From contig CAZJGF010000018.1 of NCBI GenBank assembly GCA_964545665.1, positions 1-19,396 of the forward strand: a DNA stretch of 19,396 nucleotides, written 5' to 3'. This document shows positions 1 through 5,223 of this stretch, piece after piece. Source of the DNA: CAZJGF01 sp964545665. Lineage in GTDB: Bacteria > Chloroflexota > Dehalococcoidia > GIF9 > AB-539-J10. Below the pieces are notes generated by a model. It was given only the letters and a program-made list of their open reading frames with translations. It searched no databases and was not told where the DNA came from. Both the position numbers and the translations under genes were made by a program. How positions within the stretch are numbered: position 1 is the stretch's first letter; the number at the start of each line of letters is the position of its first letter.

Positions 1-348
1 ACTTTTACCTCCCAGCCGACGGTAACATACATGCACCGCTATGTCAAAATCCTCCAGAATATAATGCTCAGCGAAGGTCTTGATTTTCGGTCTGACCGCA
101 GTTTAACTGCCCCCTGACTCCACCAGAAGGGACTGCTCGACTCCGGGTCTGTTACCCTGGAGCGGCTTACCTTATTGTCGTTGGGGACCCAGCTTTGGCC
201 TGAATCTTTGCAAACAAAAACGATTTGCGTTTGCTTGCACAGCTTGCTCCAAACGGGCTTTGACGGTGTATCTTCTTCTAGCTTCCTTGTAGACCCATGT
301 ATAATATAATCTGAGCATATGAGTCTGTTCTAATAAAAGGAGGGAGAA
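1..348. other. Left-edge region without a confident gene
   Basis: I find no gene with a good start and ribosome site here. On the minus strand a frame is open from about base 102 to base 1 and could be the beginning of a gene running off the left edge, but its start is not evident; a GGAGG near base 52 and possible GTG/ATG codons near bases 29-36 are the only hints. A 13-base word at 118-130 recurs at 2677-2689. The right end holds the putative promoter of the small membrane protein gene. Confidence 0.5.
300..310 (+). promoter_or_regulatory. Putative -10 element(s) before the 54-residue membrane protein gene
   Basis: Two perfect TATAAT hexamers overlap by one base, at 300-305 and 305-310, about 40 bases before the start codon at 349. 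Neither has a good -35 hexamer 16-18 bases upstream. The call rests on the -10 match and its position only. Confidence 0.4.
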
Positions 349-513
349 ATGGAGAGTTTATGGTTGGTGCTGTACTGGGGATCACCTATCGGCACTGGCA
401 TTTTCCTCGTGTGTTTGGGTGGGATGCTCTATCTGCTCTCTAAAGCCGATGAGGTAAGTAAGCGTACAAAGGCAATGGTAAAGGAGAAGGGACTGGAGAA
501 GAAAAAGGAATAA
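349..513 (+). CDS. Small single-span membrane protein, 54 residues, function unknown
   Basis: The ATG at 349 follows a strong ribosome site (AAAGGAGGGAG at 336-346), the best evidence that this very short frame is translated. Residues about 5-31 are hydrophobic, rich in Leu, Gly and Trp/Tyr, and form one membrane span. The last 20 residues are strongly basic and highly charged (many Lys and Glu), which by the positive-inside rule suggests a cytoplasmic tail. It is the only plus-strand gene in the window and converges with the cytochrome b5-like gene, so it is probably a single-gene transcript from the TATAAT boxes at 300-310. I do not recognise the family. It could be a small anchor or accessory subunit of a membrane complex, but no neighbour on this strand supports a specific role. 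Confidence 0.6.
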   Translation: MESLWLVLYWGSPIGTGIFLVCLGGMLYLLSKADEVSKRTKAMVKEKGLEKKKE

Positions 514-515
514 GC

Positions 516-562
516 GTAACCTCCCATCCTGGCTGCCAGTTAGCTAGCTGGTTACAGGTTAC
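516..562. terminator. Inverted repeats between convergent genes, possible bidirectional terminator
   Basis: GTAACC at 516-521 is the reverse complement of GGTTAC, which occurs twice (550-555 and 557-562). Between them is a near-palindrome (CCAG, AGCT, CTGG). The element lies between the plus-strand small gene and the minus-strand heme protein gene and includes the stop of the latter. No T-run follows on either strand, so termination is only suggested by position and folding. Confidence 0.3.
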
Positions 563-795
563 TCCGACTCAGCAAGCTCGCCTAGTATCGGAAACTTCTG
601 CAAAAGGTCGAGACCATGCGGAGCCCGTCCCAGGGCAGCAGTCAAATCATGTCCGGCGCTATGCATGGCGTGATGAACACCTTTCCTCCAGTGATAACTG
701 CTGGAGACATCATATACCTTACCGTTGCAAGCAACATAGGCAATGCCGTTGCTTCCGTCATATTTCCTTAGCTCTTCTCTGGTGAATACTCTCAT
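559..795 (-). CDS. Cytochrome b5-like heme-binding domain protein
   Basis: A 78-residue soluble protein consisting of one cytochrome b5-like heme/steroid-binding domain. The family pattern is visible: an N-terminal FTREEL helix start, a YVACNGKVYDV strand pair (residues 20-30), then the His-Trp motif with a His-rich segment (H35, H41, H42, H45, H49) and a C-terminal PHG at 59-61. One or two of these His residues would bind heme in the family, but axial ligands cannot be assigned from sequence alone. Small stand-alone members are common in anaerobes, and their electron partners are mostly unknown. There is no signal peptide. The start ATG has only a weak AGG before it, and the gene lies 21 bases after the ZIP transporter gene, so it is probably co-transcribed with it. 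Confidence 0.82.
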   Translation of the reverse strand: MRVFTREELRKYDGSNGIAYVACNGKVYDVSSSYHWRKGVHHAMHSAGHDLTAALGRAPHGLDLLQKFPILGELAESE

Positions 796-816
796 TCGAG
801 CCTAAGCAACGCGGGT

Positions 817-1632
817 CTAGCCAAAAGCGACGTCAAGCAACATCATTGCCGCAAAACCGACCATGCCGCCCATGGTTGCCAGATCAGTATTACCGCCACG
901 CTGAGCTTCCGGGATTACCTCCTCAATCACAACGAATATCATGGCACCGGCAGCAAAAGCCAGAGCATATGGCAAAGTAGGCTGGGCAATAATGACTGTG
1001 GCAGCACCAATAACGCCGGCGATAGGTTCCACAACTCCCGATAGCTGCCCGTACCAGAAGCTTTTCCGGCGAGATAGCCCCTCCCGTCGCAGGGGCACAG
1101 AAACCGCCATCCCTTCTGGAAAGTTTTGAATACCTATGCCGATGGCCAGGGCAACAGCCGCTCCGAAAGAAGCTGCAGGTAAGCCAGCAGCAAGAGCTCC
1201 AAAGGCTACCCCAACAGCGAGTCCTTCTGGAATGTTGTGCAGCGTAATGGCAAGAACGAGCAGCGTACTGCGATGCCAGCTAGTTTTCACACCTTCAGCC
1301 TCCCTGGTGGGAAAGCCAATATGCAGATGAGGCAGTACTCTATCAATAACCCGCAGGAAGATACCACCAACCAGAAAGCCTACAACTGCTGGTACCCACG
1401 CAGGAATGTCCTTCCCCTCCGACATTTCAATGGCTGGCGCTAGCAGTGACCAAAAGCTGGCAGCAATCATCACACCGCCAGCAAAGCCAAGCATCGCATC
1501 AAGCACTCTCCGGCTTATGTCTCTCGCCGTAAATACAGCGGCTGCTCCCAGCGCAGTCATCGCCCAGGTGAAACATGTTGCCACAAGCGCCTGTGTCACC
1601 GGATGATAGTTTTGAAGGAATCCGACTTCCAT
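817..1632 (-). CDS. ZIP family metal transporter (ZupT/GufA-like)
   Basis: A polytopic membrane protein of 271 residues from the ATG at 1632; an in-frame TTG at 1650 would add six residues but has no ribosome site. The ZIP signatures are clear: HNIPEG in one helix (about residues 132-137 from this ATG) and QNFPEG in the next (about 169-174), whose His, Asn and Glu line the binuclear metal site in this family. A short PHLHIG stretch lies in the loop before them, and a conserved Glu pair is in the EEVIPEA segment. The family imports Zn2+, Fe2+ or other divalent metals across the cytoplasmic membrane; the substrate cannot be told here. The gene lies between a ferritin-like DPS and a heme-binding protein, which fits iron or redox-metal homeostasis, though Zn remains possible. 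Confidence 0.9.
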   Translation of the reverse strand: MEVGFLQNYHPVTQALVATCFTWAMTALGAAAVFTARDISRRVLDAMLGFAGGVMIAASFWSLLAPAIEMSEGKDIPAWVPAVVGFLVGGIFLRVIDRVLPHLHIGFPTREAEGVKTSWHRSTLLVLAITLHNIPEGLAVGVAFGALAAGLPAASFGAAVALAIGIGIQNFPEGMAVSVPLRREGLSRRKSFWYGQLSGVVEPIAGVIGAATVIIAQPTLPYALAFAAGAMIFVVIEEVIPEAQRGGNTDLATMGGMVGFAAMMLLDVAFG

Positions 1633-1655
1633 TTTGTCTAAGCCGCCCAAATTTT

Positions 1656-1686
1656 GGGGAGGCCCAAATCCGTTTTAGGCCTCCCC
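1656..1686 (-). terminator. Strong hairpin between the DPS-like and ZIP genes
   Basis: A perfect 9-bp stem (GGGGAGGCC at 1656-1664 with GGCCTCCCC at 1678-1686) with a 13-base loop lies 22 bases after the DPS stop on the minus strand. The transcript after the stem begins AAAAUUU, a weak U-tract. It may terminate or attenuate the DPS message and lower expression of the downstream ZIP and heme-protein genes. An 11-base palindrome, GTGTGACACAC, sits beside it at 1687-1697 and could be part of the structure or a protein site. Confidence 0.5.
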
Positions 1687-1707
1687 GTGTGACACACTAT
1701 TCTGCCA

Positions 1708-2259
1708 TTACTTCAGAAATTTTGAAACGAAGGGAGAAGTATCCCCACGGCGCAAGAAGTGACCGGAAGGTCCCTCACCCAGGAATTCAGAGAACCATGA
1801 TTCGTGCTCCACTTCCTCGTTGAGAATAGCCTGTGCCAAGTCGTAAGTGCGATGGTCTTTGCCCGCAGTAAGATTACAAACGTTGGTGTATCCTCGCACC
1901 GCGCATCTCTCCGCTTCTACCAGCACCGTCAACATGGCCTTGGTATCAGTCGGGTCTTTCGGCAGGCTGGCAGGTGGACACGCAGAACAGTTGTGGAAAT
2001 CCACCATGGACTCGGGCAGCTGTCCGCCAAGCTCATAGATACGAGGAACAAGAGCCTCAAAGTGGTTGCGGTCTTCGATGCGGGCTGTCTCTGCAATTTC
2101 CTTGACGGTCTCGCCATCCAGTCCAATCAGGTTCACCCGTAGTATCGTGTAGTAATAGTAAGTGGTCAGTTCAGCCGCTGCATTATTAACCAGTAGTTCT
2201 AGCAGTTCGTCGACATTGACCCCGGCCTTCTCCACCATTTCTCGTGCTACTTTAGCCAT
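1708..2259 (-). CDS. DPS-like ferritin (thioferritin type), DNA protection/iron storage
   Basis: A 183-residue ferritin-like four-helix protein. Likely di-iron ligands are spaced as in the superfamily: E30 in the first helix, the E62-x3-H66 pair, E115, and the E149-x2-H152 pair (NEEVEH). Cysteines occur as C91-x2-C94 and C119. The C94-C119 spacing of 25 resembles the cysteine pair described for DPS-like 'thioferritins' of archaea and anaerobes, which oxidise Fe2+ with H2O2, store the ferric mineral in a 12-subunit cage and protect DNA; this assignment is from memory of the family. The start ATG follows AGGAGG by about eight bases. A possible leader peptide ends directly at that ribosome site. 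The downstream ZIP transporter and heme protein support a metal/oxidative-stress group. Confidence 0.85.
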   Translation of the reverse strand: MAKVAREMVEKAGVNVDELLELLVNNAAAELTTYYYYTILRVNLIGLDGETVKEIAETARIEDRNHFEALVPRIYELGGQLPESMVDFHNCSACPPASLPKDPTDTKAMLTVLVEAERCAVRGYTNVCNLTAGKDHRTYDLAQAILNEEVEHESWFSEFLGEGPSGHFLRRGDTSPFVSKFLK

Positions 2260-2263
2260 TCTG

Positions 2264-2329
2264 TTACCTCCTCTTGATTTGCTTTGTTGGACTAGTATGC
2301 CTTGAGCTCTTTCCTCTACAAATAAACAT
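2264..2329 (-). CDS. Possible 21-residue leader peptide upstream of the DPS-like gene
   Basis: A short frame starts at ATG 2329 just after AAAGGAGGTGAT (2329-2340), a 12-base match to the complement of the 16S rRNA 3' end, and ends at TAA 2264-2266, directly next to the DPS ribosome site (GGAGG, 2267-2271). The peptide is basic with one Cys and ends in Lys-Arg-Arg. The gap from GGAGG to this ATG is only two bases, which is too short for efficient initiation. It may instead be a relic or a ribosome-binding decoy. No homology is recognised. Confidence 0.25.
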   Translation of the reverse strand: MFICRGKSSRHTSPTKQIKRR

Positions 2330-2432
2330 CACCTCCTTTCGCCCCGGTTTTCCTGTCATCGGTTTACCTGCGCTTGACGCTCATGACACAGACGTTGAGA
2401 GTTTGGCGGATGGTACGAAATGGTCAGGCCTG

Positions 2433-2444
2433 CCCCCCCCCCCC
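2433..2444. repeat. Homopolymer of 12 C
   Basis: Twelve consecutive C on the plus strand in a region without a gene, about 175 bases upstream of the DPS-like start. Such tracts slip during replication and are also prone to sequencing or assembly error. Confidence 0.9.
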
Positions 2445-2773
2445 ACCACGCGCCAGTCCATCTCTTTGCTTACAGGCTCATCTACATCACAAGCTTGACC
2501 ACACCCCCCACACCACAAATTGTACTGATTACCCTGCCTTCCTTCAAATCCACCTACAGTGTCACCAGGATTTGGCTCTGATATTTAGCCTGTTTCTGGT
2601 AACACTTTGAGGTTACATTATAACCAGCACTTGTGGAGAATAATTCCGGTCCGATAGACATGGGGTCCTCCCCCACCTCCACCAGAAGGAATCTTCCCGC
2701 TCCAGGTTTACACAATCCACCAAGTTGGCAATAACTCAACCCAGGTTGCCCAGCAACATGGTGCCATCTGGTT

Positions 2774-3568
2774 TCAGCCGGAAACTCCAGCCGGCTTCTC
2801 AAGATGCTGCCCTGCGTACACAGTCCTTATCCCTGATATAAGCTGAGAACTAGCCGCCCGCTTGGGGATAAAGCCATAGGCTCCTACATTGTCAGCCATG
2901 AGGATATTCTCCTCATCGTCATACTGTGTTAGCATCAGAACCTTAATCTGAGGGCATTCCGCGCATATCTGCTTGGTTGCCTCCAGCCCGTTCACTAGGG
3001 GCATTATTATGTCCATAACTACCACATCAGGTAAAAGCTGAAGTGTCTTCTCCACTGCGTCTTTCCCGTCAACGGCCTCACCTACTACTACCATGTCCTT
3101 TTGCAGCGTGAGCACAGCTCGAATGCCATCCCTGATTACAGTGTGGTCATCTACCACCAGCACCTTTATCCTCTTAGCCGTCCGTTCCAGCAGTGCCTGG
3201 ATACGGGGCACAAGCGATGCTGGCTCAATGGGCTTGGTAAGGTACTCCTCAGCCTCCATTTGTACACCCTCATCCATGCTCCACCCACTGACAAGGCGCT
3301 TTTCAAGGGGAGCATCGATCACCACAACGGGCAAGTCCCTGGTTCGGGGATTTTGCTTCAGCCACTTATGCAACGAGAATGCCTCCCCACGCGGGGTCAT
3401 TGTACCCAGAATGACGATATCAGGCTGTCCTGTCTTGATTTTTTCCTGTGCTTCTGCCCTGTTGCTGGCAGTGCTAACCTGATATAGTTTAGCCTCCAAA
3501 GTCAGTTGCAAAGCTAACAGAAAATCAGGCTCATCATCTGCGATTAGGATTTTTTGGCTGTTTCCCAT
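2774..3568 (-). CDS. Double-receiver response regulator without DNA-binding domain
   Basis: 264 residues from the ATG at 3568, chosen because AAGGAGGA (3577-3584) precedes it at normal distance; an ATG at 3595 would place this site inside the gene. Two CheY-like receiver domains lie in tandem, about residues 5-125 and 133-255. In the first, the acidic pocket (ADDEPD) and the Lys (LTKP) are kept, but the phosphoacceptor position is Gly (VILGTM), so it is a pseudo-receiver. The second keeps Asp (VVMD) and Lys (IPKR) and closely resembles the receiver of the NarL-type regulator at 7576-8229. The protein stops where that regulator continues into its helix-turn-helix, so no output domain remains. 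It could act by protein contact, as a phosphate sink for the nearby kinase, or be a truncated regulator. It lies 73 bases after MetF. Confidence 0.85.
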   Translation of the reverse strand: MGNSQKILIADDEPDFLLALQLTLEAKLYQVSTASNRAEAQEKIKTGQPDIVILGTMTPRGEAFSLHKWLKQNPRTRDLPVVVIDAPLEKRLVSGWSMDEGVQMEAEEYLTKPIEPASLVPRIQALLERTAKRIKVLVVDDHTVIRDGIRAVLTLQKDMVVVGEAVDGKDAVEKTLQLLPDVVVMDIIMPLVNGLEATKQICAECPQIKVLMLTQYDDEENILMADNVGAYGFIPKRAASSQLISGIRTVYAGQHLEKPAGVSG

Positions 3569-3641
3569 TTTCTCTCTCCTCCTTCTCTCTTTCATTAGAT
3601 TTGATTAGCTCACCCAATCCTTTGGCTGTACCATCAGCCCC

Positions 3642-4547
3642 CTAAACGTGTGCGCCGATTCCCAGTCCAGCCGCTTCCAGGATCTCAGGCACGATGCTCT
3701 CCCTCCCCACCGCCATAATATGTACTCCGTGGCATACGTTTGCTTCTTTAATCGTCTTTATGAGCCCCGCAGCAATTTCGATGCCTTTCTGAAGCCCTTT
3801 GCCCTTTTCCACGCCGGCCAGTTCATTGACTACAGCCTGGGGAACAATTACACCGGGGACGTTGTCATTCATGTACTGAGCCATTCTTGCTGAAGCCAGA
3901 ACTATGATGCCTGCCAGGATTTTAACGTCAAACTGGCGGGCATATTGCATAAACCTACGAAGAGTGTCGAAGTTAAATACGCCTTGGGTCTGGAAGAACT
4001 GCGCTCCGGCAGCCACCTTCTTTTCAAATTTGATAAGTTGTGGCTCAATGAAGTCTGCCGCCGGATGGACCGAAGCACCGATACAGAATTCTGGAGCCCC
4101 CTTGAGATCAGTCCCCCCTAGGTCCTTGCCTGATTCCATCGTCCTGACGGTCACGATTAACTGCACAGAATCCAAGTCGAACACCGGTCTTGCCTCTTTA
4201 TGGTCACCAACGTCAATGGAATCACCAGTGAGGCAAAGCACGTTCCTGATGCCTTGGGAATATGCCAGCAGGAGGTCTGCTTGAAGCGCCAAGCGATTGC
4301 GGTCGCGGGTGGTCATCTGCAAGATGGGTTCCCCACCATGTTCCTTCACCAATAGACAGCCACCCAGAGAGGGAAACCTCATCACGGAACTCTGGTGGTC
4401 GGTGATATTAATAGCATCGACTTTGTCCTTAAGCAGCTCTATGTGATGAACCATTTCTGAAATGTCAACTCCCTTAGGAGGCCCAACCTCGGTGGTCACC
4501 AAAAAGCGGTCAGAATTCAGTTTTTCCTCAAATAGTGATTTAGCCAT
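3642..4547 (-). CDS. metF: Methylenetetrahydrofolate reductase, MetF type
   Basis: 301 residues from the ATG at 4547, which follows AGGAGG at good spacing; a GTG at 4553 overlaps that site and is less likely. This TIM-barrel flavoprotein reduces 5,10-methylene-H4folate to 5-methyl-H4folate. Visible family features are the N-terminal TTEVGPPKG strand with the catalytic-position Glu (residue 20 from this start), QMTTRDRNR (about 77-85), LTGD (about 106-109) and GAQFFQTQ (about 181-188). Length is typical for bacterial MetF. The start overlaps the end of the metV-like gene by 8 bases, indicating translational coupling. The MetV and GltD-MvhD partners suggest the acetogen-type reductase complex of the Wood-Ljungdahl methyl branch rather than the NADH-dependent enzyme used for methionine synthesis. 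Confidence 0.93.
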   Translation of the reverse strand: MAKSLFEEKLNSDRFLVTTEVGPPKGVDISEMVHHIELLKDKVDAINITDHQSSVMRFPSLGGCLLVKEHGGEPILQMTTRDRNRLALQADLLLAYSQGIRNVLCLTGDSIDVGDHKEARPVFDLDSVQLIVTVRTMESGKDLGGTDLKGAPEFCIGASVHPAADFIEPQLIKFEKKVAAGAQFFQTQGVFNFDTLRRFMQYARQFDVKILAGIIVLASARMAQYMNDNVPGVIVPQAVVNELAGVEKGKGLQKGIEIAAGLIKTIKEANVCHGVHIMAVGRESIVPEILEAAGLGIGAHV

Positions 4548-5223
4548 TAGCACCTCCTAGTTCGATACCGGCCTTGCTGGTGATTCTTCTCGGCCTAGGA
4601 ATAGTGCGAAAGTTTCTGGGAGGGTAATACCGGCGCATCTTCTCCAACTGGCCCAGACGTTCCAAGCGCTTATAGATCAGGGTCCAGGCACAGTCCATGT
4701 CCTTGTTAGCCTCACATTTCCCATTTTTGCTGCCAGCACACGGACCATTGAGTATGCCCTTGGCGCATCTGGTAATAGGGCAAATACCGGCAGTCTCAGC
4801 TAAGCGGCAGTCTCCGCAGGCGGCGCATCTTTCATCCCAGACACCCAATTCCTCAGCCGCACCCATGAAAGTAGTATTGACGCCCGGCAAAACAGGTGTG
4901 TCCGGGAAGCGAGCGGCTACTGTCTGTACCCCGACGCCACAGCCTAGCGAAAGAATGGCATCCAGCTCCTTGACCCTGTCCTCAAGCACATCCAGAAACT
5001 CAGAATCACACTGCCGCTTGACTGTGTATTCTAGGAAGCTATGAGACTCGTCTCCACCTCTAGCCTGTGCTATCCTCAGAGCGCCATGAAGCAGCGAGAC
5101 CTCTTTCTCACCACCAGCGCCGCAAACCGTCATACAGGTCCCACAGCCAAGGACCAATATCTTCTCGTATGAAGCAATCAAGCCCCTTATCTCCTGGAAT
5201 GGCTTCTGCTCTGCGACTATCAA
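4540..5223 (-). CDS. metV: MetV-like methylenetetrahydrofolate reductase C-terminal (zinc/Fe-S) subunit
   Basis: 227 residues, cysteine-rich, matching the MTHFR C-terminal/MetV family that partners MetF in acetogens. Cysteines group as C27-x2-C30-x3-C34, then C72 and C95 (LGCGVG), then C133-x2-C136-x2-C139, C148, C153, C162, C170 and C178; in this family such residues hold iron-sulfur clusters and zinc, and the subunit passes electrons to the MetF flavin. The start is TTG at 5223, supported by AGGAGGTG at 5229-5236. It overlaps the stop of the fusion gene upstream by 4 bases and the start of metF by 8 bases, so three genes are coupled. The subunit is soluble with no signal peptide. The partner relation is known for acetogens such as Moorella and is inferred here from order and sequence. 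Confidence 0.88.
   Translation of the reverse strand: MIVAEQKPFQEIRGLIASYEKILVLGCGTCMTVCGAGGEKEVSLLHGALRIAQARGGDESHSFLEYTVKRQCDSEFLDVLEDRVKELDAILSLGCGVGVQTVAARFPDTPVLPGVNTTFMGAAEELGVWDERCAACGDCRLAETAGICPITRCAKGILNGPCAGSKNGKCEANKDMDCAWTLIYKRLERLGQLEKMRRYYPPRNFRTIPRPRRITSKAGIELGGANG

Larger units (their letters stand above)
2260..2773. other. Gene-poor stretch with leader sequence and poly-C tract
   Basis: No convincing gene is seen in these 514 bases. Next to the DPS gene lies its ribosome site and the possible leader peptide. A run of 12 C occurs at 2433-2444. The short frames in this stretch on either strand have no ribosome site and no recognisable family. Just after the double-receiver gene the minus strand has several possible hairpins, such as GTTTC/GAAAC and AGCCGG/CCGGCT around the stop codon, without T-runs. 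I do not see a clear promoter for the DPS gene; TTGTAG about 16-18 bases before a TACTAG-like box near 2294-2318 is the weak best candidate. Confidence 0.5.

Noticed and set aside
1..102. Open minus-strand frame at the left edge
   Set aside because: There is no clear start, ribosome site or recognisable motif within 34 codons; kept only as a remark.
2329..2340. Plus-strand match to the last 12 bases of 16S rRNA (ATCACCTCCTTT)
   Set aside because: The preceding bases do not match 16S rRNA, so it is not an rRNA end; on the minus strand it is simply a long Shine-Dalgarno sequence.
2374..2610. 78-codon plus-strand frame through the poly-C tract
   Set aside because: The product is Pro-, His- and Thr-rich from low-complexity DNA, with no ribosome site or family.
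2554..2802. 82-codon minus-strand frame overlapping the end of the double-receiver gene, tested as a lost helix-turn-helix
   Set aside because: The translation has no LuxR-type motif and no recognisable domain, and there is no ribosome site before it.
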